Origin: Alphaproteobacteria bacterium
GTDB lineage: Bacteria; Pseudomonadota; Alphaproteobacteria; TMED109
Direction: 5' to 3'
Length of the DNA: 64,000 nt
Assembly: GCA_022819905.1 (NCBI GenBank)
Contig: JAJEGJ010000005.1
Location: forward strand, 28,240 to 92,239
In this document: piece by piece, positions 10,345 to 19,545 of the stretch
Layout of the letters: the number at the start of each line of letters is the position of its first letter
Position numbering within the stretch: position 1 is the first letter of the stretch
Program-made: the position numbers and the translations under genes
The notes under the pieces: model-generated
Databases searched by the model: none
What the model was told of the DNA's origin: nothing
What the model saw: the letters and a program-made list of their open reading frames with translations, nothing else

Positions 10345-10358
10345 AGGCGCCTCCACAA

Positions 10359-10868
10359 GTGCTCCACCTGATCAATCGCATGACCCAGGTTGCGGCGTGG
10401 GTCGCCGCGGCCCTGTTCGCGGTGATCGGCCTCATCGTCTTCTACGAAGTGACCATGCGGCACGCCTTTCTGGCGCCGACCAGCTGGGTCGAGGAAACCG
10501 CGCGGGTGCTGCAAATCTACGGAGTCTTCCTGGCGGCGGCATGGCTGGTCGGGCGCCGCGAACACATCCGCATCACCGTCCTGACGGCCCATCTACCGCC
10601 GGCGGTGCAGACCTGGCTGTCGCGTGTCGTGCTGCTGGTGATCGGGGCCGTGGCCGGGGTCTCGGCCTGGTACGGCCTCGAGCTGATGCAGTTCTCGATC
10701 GACATCGGCCAGACCACGGACACCACCCTGGAACTGCCGATGTGGCTGCTGCAGGGGCCGGTTGTCGCCGGACTGGCGCTGATCGTCCTGCAAGTGTTGG
10801 TGACGGTCATCGGAAGCTTTCGTTCGCCCGGCCTCCTCGCAGGCGATCAACCTCACAGCGAGGCCTGA
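10359..10868 (+). CDS. dctQ: TRAP transporter small permease, DctQ family
   Basis: Membrane protein of 169 residues with four predicted helices, at about 10-33, 48-67, 87-108 and 127-150. The family pattern FYEVTMRHAFLAPTSWVEE and the REHIRI segment after helix 2 are present. It forms the small membrane subunit between DctP and DctM. The start is GTG at 10359, 14 bp after the dctP stop; an in-frame ATG lies 7 codons on (10380). Only 9 bp separate it from dctM. Confidence 0.9.
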   Translation: MLHLINRMTQVAAWVAAALFAVIGLIVFYEVTMRHAFLAPTSWVEETARVLQIYGVFLAAAWLVGRREHIRITVLTAHLPPAVQTWLSRVVLLVIGAVAGVSAWYGLELMQFSIDIGQTTDTTLELPMWLLQGPVVAGLALIVLQVLVTVIGSFRSPGLLAGDQPHSEA

Positions 10869-10877
10869 CGGCGCGCC

Positions 10878-12173
10878 GTGACCGGCATCGTCATCCTGCT
10901 CACGCTGTTCGGATTCCTTCTGGCCGGAATCGACATCGCCTTCGCCATGGCCGGGCTCGGCATCGTGATGCTGCTGGTCGGCGGCTACTCACCGCTCATG
11001 ATCCCGCAGGCGATGCTCTCCAGCGTCGACAATTTCATCCTGCTGGCGGTGCCGCTGTTCATCCTGATGGCCAATGTGCTGCTCAAGGGGGGTGCCGGTG
11101 AACGCCTGTTCAGCGCGGTGCAGAGCTGGATCGGTCACTGGCCGGGCGGACTGGCCGTGGCAACCGTCCTGTCCTGCGCCATTTTCGGAGCGACGTCCGG
11201 GTCATCGGTCGCCACGTCGGCAACGATCGGTACGGTCGCGATCCCGGAGATGGTCAACCGCGGCTACGAGCGGCGCTTTGTCTTCGGCCTGCTGGCGGCA
11301 GGCGGCACCCTGGGCATCCTGATACCCCCTTCGATCCCGATGATCGTGTTTGGCTTCGTACTCTCGGAATCGATCGTCGACCTGTTCCTGGCGGGAATCG
11401 GCCCCGGCCTGCTGCTGGCCACGGTGTTCATTGCGTACGTCGTGGCGAAAGCGCACTTCGGGTCAGGCTACCAGTCGATGCCGCGGGCCAGCTGGGCCGA
11501 GCGGTGGACCGCCACGGCACGGGCGTTACCCGCGTTCGCGCTTGCGGCCGGAATCGTGTTCGGTATCTACCTGGGCGTGTTCACACCCACGGAAGCCGCC
11601 GGCGTCGGCTTCGTCGCGGCACTGGTGATCACGCTGGGCATCTATCGCTCGCTGAAATTGTCCGACCTGCCGCAGATCGCGATCTCGTCGATGCGAACGA
11701 CGGTGATGATCCTGTTCATCATCGTCGGCGCGAAGGTGTTCGGGCAGGCCATCACACTGTACCAGCTCCCGCAGGACGTGACCGCGCTCGTCACCGGCAG
11801 CATGACCGGCCCGCTCGCATTCATCGTGGCCATCTGCGCCTTGCTGCTGGCGCTGGGCTGTGTCCTCGAGACGCTGTCGATGATGCTGTTGATGCTGCCC
11901 ATCATTCAGCCGTCGCTGGGCGGCCTCGGCATCGACCCGATCTGGTTTGGCGTGATCTTCACGATGATGATCGAGTGCGCCCTGATCACGCCTCCGGTCG
12001 GCCTGAACCTGTTCGTGATCCAGGCGGTCGCCCGCCAGACCCCTGACGGAGCCGGCACCACGATCGCCGACATCGTGCACGGCGTGCTCCCGTTCGTGAT
12101 CCTGATCCTGATCACGGTATCGATCGTCGTCGCCGTTCCGGATATCGCGCTTTACATCCCGTTCCGCTTGTAG
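10878..12173 (+). CDS. dctM: TRAP transporter large permease, DctM family
   Basis: Integral membrane protein of 431 residues with ~11-12 hydrophobic segments. Family motifs include AVPLFILMAN, GATSGSSVATSATIG, LLAAGGTLGILIPPSIPMIV, and the C-terminal ECALITPPVGLNLFVI. It is the ion-coupled translocation subunit, driven by a sodium gradient in studied relatives. The start is GTG at 10878. A long GC-rich inverted repeat follows the stop and may end the operon. Confidence 0.94.
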   Translation: MTGIVILLTLFGFLLAGIDIAFAMAGLGIVMLLVGGYSPLMIPQAMLSSVDNFILLAVPLFILMANVLLKGGAGERLFSAVQSWIGHWPGGLAVATVLSCAIFGATSGSSVATSATIGTVAIPEMVNRGYERRFVFGLLAAGGTLGILIPPSIPMIVFGFVLSESIVDLFLAGIGPGLLLATVFIAYVVAKAHFGSGYQSMPRASWAERWTATARALPAFALAAGIVFGIYLGVFTPTEAAGVGFVAALVITLGIYRSLKLSDLPQIAISSMRTTVMILFIIVGAKVFGQAITLYQLPQDVTALVTGSMTGPLAFIVAICALLLALGCVLETLSMMLLMLPIIQPSLGGLGIDPIWFGVIFTMMIECALITPPVGLNLFVIQAVARQTPDGAGTTIADIVHGVLPFVILILITVSIVVAVPDIALYIPFRL

Positions 12174-12187
12174 CTCAAGCAGCAGCA

Positions 12188-12235
12188 CTGACGTCGGCGG
12201 GGCTCGGCACAGCGCCCCAGCGCGGTTGCCGTCAG
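12188..12235 (+). terminator. Possible stem-loop terminator after dctM
   Basis: Outer arms CTGACG (12188-12193) and CGTCAG (12230-12235) are complementary and enclose a second pairing between GGGGCT and AGCGCCCC. No T-run follows, so a canonical Rho-independent terminator is doubtful. Confidence 0.3.
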
Positions 12236-12398
12236 TCGGGAACTACTCCACGTACGACCCTTGTGCGCCTCCTCACAGACGGTTTGGCCGCCAGCCGGAA
12301 CCGGCCACCCACGTGGGGCCGGCCGACTGCAAGCTGTCAGCCGGGGCAAGTGCGGTAGGCTAGACCTGCTCATCTGACCCGATCCCGGGGGTGTACCG

Positions 12399-12809
12399 AT
12401 GCTGAAACTGGCCCTCTTCGTCGTCCTGACCCTTGCCGCCAGTTCCCCCGCCGGCGCCGAGGTCACGGATATCGGCACTACCACGCTTGAACAGCTGCTG
12501 GCGAACGGAGTCGCCGTCATTGACATCCGACGACCTGACGAGTGGATACAGACCGGCGTCATCGAAGGCAGCCACCTTCAGACCTTCTTCGATGAGGAAG
12601 GACGCTTTGACGTCCGCGCGTGGATGGCAGCGATCCAGCCGATCGCAGCTGCCGATGAACCCATCGTGTTGATCTGCCGCAGCGGCGGACGCAGCGCTGC
12701 GGTGAGCCGCCTCCTGAGCGAGCAGCTTGGGTACCGACAGGTCTACAACGCGCACCAGGGCATCCTGCAATGGATCGCAGAGGGTCGGCCGACCGTGCCG
12801 CACCGCTAG
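12399..12809 (+). CDS. Secreted rhodanese-like domain protein
   Basis: Protein of 136 residues. Residues 1-20 (MLKLALFVVLTLAASSPAGA) form a clear Sec signal peptide, so it should act in the periplasm. The rest is a single rhodanese domain: AVIDIRRPDEW, then the active-site loop CRSGGRSAAVS with the catalytic Cys, and a C-terminal YNAHQGILQW. Such proteins transfer sulfane sulfur or sense thiols or oxyanions. It stands alone, with 225 bp before and ~230 bp after it. The physiological substrate is unknown. Confidence 0.88.
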   Translation: MLKLALFVVLTLAASSPAGAEVTDIGTTTLEQLLANGVAVIDIRRPDEWIQTGVIEGSHLQTFFDEEGRFDVRAWMAAIQPIAAADEPIVLICRSGGRSAAVSRLLSEQLGYRQVYNAHQGILQWIAEGRPTVPHR

Positions 12810-13042
12810 CACGGACATCAAGACACAATGACACGGAGTGTGCGGTTTTACGTGCAGGCGACACAATCGAAACCCTTTTTTTGTGCCTTAGCGTGCCGTA
12901 ACTGTCAGCCGGGCGCCGTCGGTTGACAACAAGCCTCTGTGTGTCGCTCCTCCGCGCACACGGGAGTGGTATCGCCTTCAACCGTGCAAGTTCAACCAGC
13001 CCGTGATACCTTCACGTCTCGGCGGCCTTGGAGTGCTCCTTC

Positions 13043-14065
13043 TTGGGCAGGATGACTCTCCGCGACGTTGCCGAACACGTTGGTGTGTCCGCGGCGACGG
13101 TATCTCTCGCCATGCGCGGCAACGAGCGAATTTCGGCCGCGACACGGGAGCGGGTTCTCGCCGCCATTACCGAACTTGGCTACGTCTATCAACGGAGCGC
13201 GGCAAGCCTTCGCACCTCCATGACCCAGACCGTCGGGGTCATTCTCAACAACGTCTCGGACCCATTCTTCAGTTCGCTGCTCGCGTCGCTGGAGGATGCG
13301 TTGACAGCGTCCGGGCGAACGGCGTTTCTGTGCCACACGAATGAAGTGATCTCACGTCAGACCGACTTCGTTCGAAAGATGGCGGAGTACAGCGCCGATG
13401 GCCTGATCGTTTGTCCCGCGGTGGGCACGACGACGGCCCATTTTCGGCTCGGGCAGGGTGGCATTCCGCCGACTGTCTTTGTGTCGCGGGCCGTCTTCGA
13501 ACTCGGGTTCGATTACGTGATCAACAATGACCGTGAAGCGGCGCGAATGGCGACAAATCGACTGCTCCGCCAGGGCCACCGACGGATCGCCTTTGTCGGC
13601 GGGGACACCCGGGTCAGCTGCTTCGTTGAACGATTCAGCGGCTATCGCGAGTCTCTCGACCGTGCTTCGGTAGGATTCGATCCGGCGCTCGTTCGATCCT
13701 CCGTTCCGACCCGGAAGGCCGGATTTGACGCAGCAAGCTGGATAGCATCGCTATCGCCGCGGCCCACGGCCGCCGTCTGCTACAACGATTCCCTTGCGCT
13801 TGGCCTAATGGCGGGGCTCCAGAGAGACGGCCTGTACCCGGGAAGGAATTTCGCGCTCATCGGTAGCGAGGACGTAGAAGAAACCGGCATGACCAACCCT
13901 TCGCTGAGCGTCACCGCCGTCGACCGCGACGAAATGGGGCGCCGCGCGGCGGCGGCCCTCATTGAGCGTATCGACCATCCGGAAGCGCCGCAGCAGCGGA
14001 TCGTCCTCCGGCCGGAACTGATCATTCGGGAAACCTGCGGCTTCCGGATTCCATCGGAATCGTGA
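13043..14065 (+). CDS. LacI family transcriptional regulator
   Basis: Regulator of ~340 residues. The N-terminal HTH reads MTLRDVAEHVGVSAATVSLAM, with recognition and hinge helices following. The C-terminal periplasmic-binding-protein-like sensor begins at TVGVILNNVSDPFF and ends in the typical PEL.IRET sequence. I prefer TTG 13043 because GGAG at 13030-13033 sits 9 bp upstream; ATG 13052 and TTG 13028 are alternatives. No sugar genes flank it. The adjacent TRAP transporter operon or the GST and aminotransferase genes are conceivable targets, but nothing in the sequence proves it. Confidence 0.9.
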   Translation: MGRMTLRDVAEHVGVSAATVSLAMRGNERISAATRERVLAAITELGYVYQRSAASLRTSMTQTVGVILNNVSDPFFSSLLASLEDALTASGRTAFLCHTNEVISRQTDFVRKMAEYSADGLIVCPAVGTTTAHFRLGQGGIPPTVFVSRAVFELGFDYVINNDREAARMATNRLLRQGHRRIAFVGGDTRVSCFVERFSGYRESLDRASVGFDPALVRSSVPTRKAGFDAASWIASLSPRPTAAVCYNDSLALGLMAGLQRDGLYPGRNFALIGSEDVEETGMTNPSLSVTAVDRDEMGRRAAAALIERIDHPEAPQQRIVLRPELIIRETCGFRIPSES

Positions 14066-14157
14066 CGCTCCGTTTAGTGCACGGGACCGTCTTCACGGCA
14101 CAAGTTCTTCCGACACAAAACCGCACAGATCGGCCCGCGATCCGCGAGCCGACAGTC

Positions 14158-15033
14158 CTACGCGGCGGCTTCGAGCCGGTCCTGGGTCCGAAGTTCGAAG
14201 TCGGATGCGTCGTGGCGCTCGCGGAGCTGGTCTTCCAACGGTCCGCTGATGCGGTTGACTTTCCGCCCCCTCACGACGGCGTCGCGGGCGGCGATCTCTT
14301 CGTACCAGCGGACGACGTTCTTGTATTCGCCTGCAGCCAGAAACTCAGCCGCGTCGTATAGCCTGCCCGTTGTCAACACACCGTACCACGGCCAAACTGC
14401 GATATCGGCAACGGTGTACGCGTCGCCCGCCAGGTAGCGCGTCTCGGCCAAGCGCTTGTCGAGGACATCGAGTTGGCGTTTCACCTCCATGGTGTAGCGA
14501 TCAATCGGGTACTCCATCTTGTGGGGAGCGTATGCGTAGAAGTGCCCGAACCCACCGCCGAGGTATGGCGCGGAGCCCATCTGCCAGAACAGCCAGGAAA
14601 GGCACTCGGCCCGCTCGGACGGGTCTTCCGGAATGAACGCGCCGAACTTCTCGGCGAGGTAGAGCAGGATCGCTCCCGATTCGAACACCCGGGTCGGTTT
14701 GGGTAGCGAGTAGTCCACCAGTGCGGGAATTTTCGAGTTCGGATTGATGGCGACGAACCCGGACCCGAATTGATCGCCGTTCCCGATGTGAATGACGTAG
14801 GCGTCGTACTCCGCACCACCGTGCCCGGCCGCCAGCAACTCCTCGAGCATCACCGTGACCTTGACCCCGTTGGGAGTCGCCAAGGAGTACAGCTGGAGCG
14901 GGTGCTGGCCGCGCGGGAGCTCTTTCTCATGCGTGGCGCCGGACACGGGGCGATTGATCGAGGCAAAGCGGCCGCCGCTCTCCTTTTCCCATTTCCAGAC
15001 TGTCGGCGGTTCGTAAGGTGCAGCACCCGTCAT
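14158..15033 (-). CDS. yghU: YghU-type glutathione S-transferase / disulfide-bond reductase
   Basis: Protein of 291 residues with the YghU-specific N-terminal extension (PPTVWKWEKESGGRFASINRP). A thioredoxin-like domain follows (QLYSLATPNGVKVTVMLEE, NPNSKIPALVDY, ESGAILLYLAEKFG), then the helical C-terminal domain (AGDAYTVADIAVWPWYG). Studied relatives bind two glutathiones and reduce organic disulfides. I chose the ATG at 15033, which has AAGGAAG 5 bp upstream; an in-frame ATG at 15063 is weaker. It is convergent with the LacI gene. Confidence 0.92.
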   Translation of the reverse strand: MTGAAPYEPPTVWKWEKESGGRFASINRPVSGATHEKELPRGQHPLQLYSLATPNGVKVTVMLEELLAAGHGGAEYDAYVIHIGNGDQFGSGFVAINPNSKIPALVDYSLPKPTRVFESGAILLYLAEKFGAFIPEDPSERAECLSWLFWQMGSAPYLGGGFGHFYAYAPHKMEYPIDRYTMEVKRQLDVLDKRLAETRYLAGDAYTVADIAVWPWYGVLTTGRLYDAAEFLAAGEYKNVVRWYEEIAARDAVVRGRKVNRISGPLEDQLRERHDASDFELRTQDRLEAAA

Positions 15034-15307
15034 GGCGTCTTCCTTCAAGGGCTTAGCGGACATCTACGGAACCCGGCATCCGGACCTTCGGGACGCCGAA
15101 GCGGATGACTTAGCATTCCGGGACTCGGATTGCACGCGCACTGTCGCTCTTGTCGGCAGGCGTTCACGTTGACCGCTGGAATCCCGCACCCTCCAAGAAG
15201 TCGGGCTCATCCCGATTGGATCGAACGTCAATCCCCGGATGAGTGCAGGCAGTCTTTCTGGCCGAGTGGGCGGCTTCCCCCTCACCGGGACCGGCGCTGG
15301 CGCCTGG

Positions 15308-16549
15308 TCAGCCCGACAACCTGTTCCGCTCGACATTTGCGCTCCGCACCGGAATGCCAAATTCCTCGTGACAGACGTCTGCGAGCACCTTCACACCCTC
15401 CCGAATCACATCTGCCGTCGGGTTCCCGAAACAAAGGCGTATCCGCGAACGCGCAGGCGCTGCATCAGCTGACCAGTCCGGTCCGGGATTGATGGCTACT
15501 CCCCGGGCGGCCGCGGCAGTAGCCAGCTTGGTGGCGTCTACGGCATCCGGAAACGAGACCCACAGGAAGATCCCGCCGGGAGGGGGCGTGAATTCAGCCG
15601 TTGTTCCGAAATTCTCCTCCAGCGCCTCGATCATCGCGTCGAGCTTTTCCTTGAGCAGCACGGTGACCTTGGCAACATGGTCGTCAAAATGCCTTCGGCA
15701 ATACTCGGACAGCATCATCTGCTCGAGGGCGCCGGTGCCGCCGTCTTCCTTGCAGGCAGCCATTTGGGCCACGAGGTTTGACTCCGCCACGATGTAACCC
15801 ACTCGCAGGGCCGGCGCGATGGTCTTCGAGAACGAGCCACAGTGGATGACCTGTTGGCGGTGATCCATGGCCGCAATGGCAGGCGGACGTTCGCCCGCCC
15901 ACAACAGGTCCGCGTAGCACTCATCCTCGAAAATCGGCACGCCGTATTCGGCGGACACTTCCAGCAGTTCCGCGCGCCGTGCCTCGGGCATGATGCTGCC
16001 GTCAGGATTCTGGACGGTCGGAATAACGTAGATGAACTTCGGCTGGATCGCCTGTGCCTTGAGTTCGGCCAGCTTTGCGGCCAGCAGATCCGCGCGCATG
16101 CCGCTTTCGTCGAGTGGGATGCCGACCGGGTTCACGCCGAGACTACGGAGCCGGCTGAGTGTGCCCGCATAGGTGAACTGCTCAACCAGGACCGTATCGC
16201 CGGGACAACAAAAGACCTCGTAAACAAGTTCGAGCGCCTGTATTGATCCAGAGGTGATCAGGACGTCATCAGGTGAAACCGACAGGCCGCTGCGATTCTT
16301 GAGTTTTGCAGCGACGAACTCCCGGAGCGGCCGATAACCAAGCGGGCCGCTCTCCAGTCCGTAGGTAGACAGCGTGGCTCCGTCACGCCGTAGCGCCGTT
16401 GCTGTAGCCGTGATCATGTCCTCGACCGGCACGCTGGCCGCATCGACGTGCCCACCGATGAAGTTGTAGGGCGGGCGGCCCTGCCAACCGGGAGCTGGTG
16501 CTGGGAGATCAGGCGCCAGCAGCGCCGCATAGTCAATGGTCACTGCCAC
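15308..16549 (-). CDS. PLP-dependent aminotransferase, class I/II (2-aminoadipate-transaminase-like)
   Basis: Fold-type I PLP enzyme of 413 residues. YGLESGPLGYRPLREFVA is typical of the MocR/LysN-like branch. ITSGSIQALEL, PTVQNPDGS, FEDECYADL and SFSKTIAPALRVGY contain the cofactor-contacting residues and the Schiff-base Lys (in SFSKT). No HTH domain is attached, so it is an enzyme rather than a MocR regulator. GTG 16549 is preceded by GGAG 7 bp upstream. Substrates could be branched-chain, aromatic or aminoadipate amino acids. A perfect palindrome lies 28 bp upstream. Confidence 0.88.
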   Translation of the reverse strand: MAVTIDYAALLAPDLPAPAPGWQGRPPYNFIGGHVDAASVPVEDMITATATALRRDGATLSTYGLESGPLGYRPLREFVAAKLKNRSGLSVSPDDVLITSGSIQALELVYEVFCCPGDTVLVEQFTYAGTLSRLRSLGVNPVGIPLDESGMRADLLAAKLAELKAQAIQPKFIYVIPTVQNPDGSIMPEARRAELLEVSAEYGVPIFEDECYADLLWAGERPPAIAAMDHRQQVIHCGSFSKTIAPALRVGYIVAESNLVAQMAACKEDGGTGALEQMMLSEYCRRHFDDHVAKVTVLLKEKLDAMIEALEENFGTTAEFTPPPGGIFLWVSFPDAVDATKLATAAAARGVAINPGPDWSADAAPARSRIRLCFGNPTADVIREGVKVLADVCHEEFGIPVRSANVERNRLSG

Positions 16550-16576
16550 CTCGATTCTCCTTCTTCGGGCGAGAAC

Positions 16577-16590
16577 ACGTTACGTAACGT
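16577..16590. promoter_or_regulatory. Perfect 14-bp palindrome upstream of the aminotransferase gene
   Basis: ACGTTACGTAACGT reads identically on both strands and ends 28 bp before the GTG start at 16549. It is where an operator or core-promoter element would sit. No regulator gene is adjacent, so its binding protein is unknown. Confidence 0.45.
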
Positions 16591-16972
16591 CAGCAGTTAG
16601 CACACGAGCGACTGCCGTCCTTGCCGGCAGTGATACGTGCCACCCCGTCTGCGGCTTACACGTTATACGGACCCCGGCGAATGTCTCCAACTTGCCTCTG
16701 GGCGACTCCCTGCGTCCGAACACCGACGCGCGTTGTCGACGGGCGCCCGATCGTCGCTGACGACCAGTTAAACATCAAACATCTGATGACGGTCTCGCGT
16801 CTCTTGCGAAGCGACGACGACCGATGTACCGGAAACAGTGACTTCGGGCACGTCAGCGCAAAATGCATATCAATTTCATCTTCGCACGGGAACGCCAGCA
16901 TCCGGACATCGGCAACTCAAGGATCTTGTCAAGGCGGCCATATCAACCGAGTCATGTTCAAATGTCTTGTCG
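16591..16972. other. Intergenic region between the aminotransferase and the reductase-sulfotransferase gene
   Basis: About 380 bp, distinctly less GC-rich than the genes around it. It lies downstream of the biosynthetic cluster and upstream of the aminotransferase, so it should hold the cluster's terminator and the aminotransferase promoter. I see no convincing RNA gene or hairpin with a T-run. Confidence 0.4.
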
Positions 16973-19510
16973 TCAGATAGTATCACGACGGGCTGACGGC
17001 GTCGTCTTCACGTCGTGCACGTAGTTTCGGGTCGCCAGAAACTTGGCATAACCGGCGAACGCCGCGTCAACCCGGGCATGAGTCAGGCCGTAGTCTTCCA
17101 GGGTGTATCGGTGTCGAGTCTCCTGCCGCCGCCGTTCCGCCTGCTGATCCAGCCAGCAGGTCATCTCGTTCACGGCTGCTCCCGTGAGCGACCACCCGAA
17201 CCGACCGTAGATGGCTTCCACCACTGCCATCGGATCGCGAACCAGTTCATGGTAGTTCACGTCGACCCAGCGTGATTCCAACTCCGGATGTGACTCCCGA
17301 AATCGGGTTCCCCGGTCCAGCATCCGGCTCATGAGCAACAACTGCTCGGCACCGACCTCGGAGCGGATAACCCGATCGCTGTTGAGCGAACGAATCCGTT
17401 CCACCAGGCTGTTCCACGATCCCATGAATTGCCTCGGCTCCCGATGGGTCTGAATGAACAGGGCGTCGGGATAGGTTGCCATCAAGGTATCAAGTTCCAT
17501 CAAATGGAAGGGCATCTTGAGTAGCCACTGGCCACTGTGCTCCGGAAAGCGCTGCCGCCGCTGCCAGTTGAAGTGCTGCATGGTACGCCGATGGAAACCG
17601 TAGGCTTCCCTGCATCCACGTTCGGCTAGCCAGCGGGCGTACCCCGGAATAGGGAACTGGGCGAGGAAGACCCACGATGTGAAGGTCATTCGGAAGATCG
17701 GGTAATCCTCTTCCGGTTCATCCATATCGAAATCGTGAATCCCGGCGAACACTTCAGCGAACCGAGAGGCACGGAATATTTCCTCTGTCCGTATTCGGCG
17801 GGGGTCTGCAGGGGTGCCGCCTATGCCAGCATAGTCGCCGTCCGGCAGCACCGGCTCGATGTACTCGTATTGCCGCAATGCCCAGAACCGCGGGTCTCTG
17901 GCCAACAGGCGATGGAGATACGTGGTGCCGGTACGGTTGATTCCGACAATGAATACCGGCCGGACAACGTTCTCGCGGTCGATTTCGGGGTGACGCAGCC
18001 GCTCGCCGGCGAGCGCCGCATTGCCGCGCAGGAAACGACTCAGGCTGTATACCGTATCGGCCAGCCTGTCCTGCTGCAGCCTGACTCCAGGCTCCTGCAA
18101 GGCCTGCACCAACTGCCCCAGACCCTCACGCATCCACGCGGGATACACGGACTCGAAAGCTGCCCCCTCGTCCCTCGCGTACTGTTCCGCCCGGCTGATC
18201 AGACCGTCGAAGTCAAGGCTGCTTTGATGAACTGTATATGGCCAATCCTCCCGGTGGGCCCGAATCCATCGATGGGAGCGTCGAAGCTTGGTCAGGGGGC
18301 CCATCCATTTGATGGGAATCGGACAGTCCTCGTGAATGGCGCGGTCGCACATCGGGAGCTGGTCCGCAGGCTTGTTCCTGCTGAACCAGTACTTCCCGAA
18401 ATGGTCCAGCACCGCCCAGTGGCCATGCAGCGGTGATCGTTGACCATGGGCCTGACACGCGCGCTTGAATGCCTGGTAGGAAACCTCGGGCCAGTACAAT
18501 CCGAAGTCCGCCGGTTCCAGGTCGTGGTGATCCAGTTCCGGATTGCAGCAGTGATAGATCGTGTAGCGCCGGCTCGCGTTCAGGGATATCGCCACGCAAA
18601 TGCGGGCTACCGTGTCGACGACTTCATTGCTGGAGCGAAACGAGAACCCTTTCGGCATGATTCCGATTTCACCGACCGCGGCCAGTATCTTTATTGACAG
18701 GTCATGTGCCGGCGTGTAGCCGCTACTTGACAGCCCGGTTTGCGGCAGGCGGAAAATTGCCAGCGGCATGCCGGCCTGCTGGGCAAACAGGAGGATTTGC
18801 TCGGATACCAGCTTGCTCCAGGGATAACCGAGCAAACCAATCGGGAACATCCGCTTCATGCAAGTCAGATCCGGTTGCATTTGATGCTGGATCCGACTTC
18901 GCTTGAACTCGTGTGCGAAGGAAAAGAAGTACTGCGGAAACACGCCCATCGAGGACGCGTAGTACAGGTACTTGTAGCGAGTCCGGAAGCACAGCTCTAG
19001 CACGTTACGAAGGCTGAGCGTGTTGACTTCACGGATGGCCTTGTAGGAAGAAGAGAGCGTGATATCAGCGGCAAGATGATAGATCGCGTCGATCCGCCCG
19101 CACAGGGTGTCAAATTCGTTATCGTCAAGCCCGAATCGCGATAGCCCGATGTCGCCAGGGATTGCACGGATCCGCGGTGCGAAATCATCATCCCAGATTT
19201 CCGCCTCGGACATCGCATGGCGGACACGGTCGAATCCGCGCTCCGAATCTTCCGCCCGAACCAGGCAGTGCACGACCACACGGGAATCCTGCCGAAGAAG
19301 CTCGTACAGGAAAAAACGTCCAATGAACCCCGTAACGCCGGTGAGCAATACCTCTCGAACGTCCGTTGGATGAACTGCCGCAGACGGGGATTCCTCACTG
19401 ATGACATCGTGGATAAACCGGCGCAGCGCGTTGACATCACTTTGGCAATCGGGCGGAAGTTCCCCCGCAAGCGGCGATACCGCCGTGTCCGCAACGGCAT
19501 TGTCGGTCAT
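16973..19510 (-). CDS. Fusion of a thioester reductase (extended SDR) and a sulfotransferase
   Basis: Protein of 845 residues with two enzymes in one chain. Residues ~50-400 are an extended short-chain dehydrogenase of the thioester-reductase or fatty-acyl-reductase kind, with nucleotide loop TGVTGFIG (57-64), YYASS, and catalytic YPWSK (Y229, K233). Such domains release carrier-bound acyl chains as aldehydes or alcohols using NAD(P)H. Residues ~515-830 are a PAPS-dependent sulfotransferase with the phosphosulfate loop FIVGINRTGTTYLH (521-533). The start is the ATG at 19510, with AGGGA 8 bp before it; the frame is open further upstream but shows no domain there. It lies 35 bp after the radical SAM gene and is the last gene of the PKS operon. 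Sulfation of the released alcohol is my inference. Confidence 0.83.
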   Translation of the reverse strand: MTDNAVADTAVSPLAGELPPDCQSDVNALRRFIHDVISEESPSAAVHPTDVREVLLTGVTGFIGRFFLYELLRQDSRVVVHCLVRAEDSERGFDRVRHAMSEAEIWDDDFAPRIRAIPGDIGLSRFGLDDNEFDTLCGRIDAIYHLAADITLSSSYKAIREVNTLSLRNVLELCFRTRYKYLYYASSMGVFPQYFFSFAHEFKRSRIQHQMQPDLTCMKRMFPIGLLGYPWSKLVSEQILLFAQQAGMPLAIFRLPQTGLSSSGYTPAHDLSIKILAAVGEIGIMPKGFSFRSSNEVVDTVARICVAISLNASRRYTIYHCCNPELDHHDLEPADFGLYWPEVSYQAFKRACQAHGQRSPLHGHWAVLDHFGKYWFSRNKPADQLPMCDRAIHEDCPIPIKWMGPLTKLRRSHRWIRAHREDWPYTVHQSSLDFDGLISRAEQYARDEGAAFESVYPAWMREGLGQLVQALQEPGVRLQQDRLADTVYSLSRFLRGNAALAGERLRHPEIDRENVVRPVFIVGINRTGTTYLHRLLARDPRFWALRQYEYIEPVLPDGDYAGIGGTPADPRRIRTEEIFRASRFAEVFAGIHDFDMDEPEEDYPIFRMTFTSWVFLAQFPIPGYARWLAERGCREAYGFHRRTMQHFNWQRRQRFPEHSGQWLLKMPFHLMELDTLMATYPDALFIQTHREPRQFMGSWNSLVERIRSLNSDRVIRSEVGAEQLLLMSRMLDRGTRFRESHPELESRWVDVNYHELVRDPMAVVEAIYGRFGWSLTGAAVNEMTCWLDQQAERRRQETRHRYTLEDYGLTHARVDAAFAGYAKFLATRNYVHDVKTTPSARRDTI

Positions 19511-19545
19511 GCATTCGATCCCTGGATGTGCGGCCCGACGGTTCC

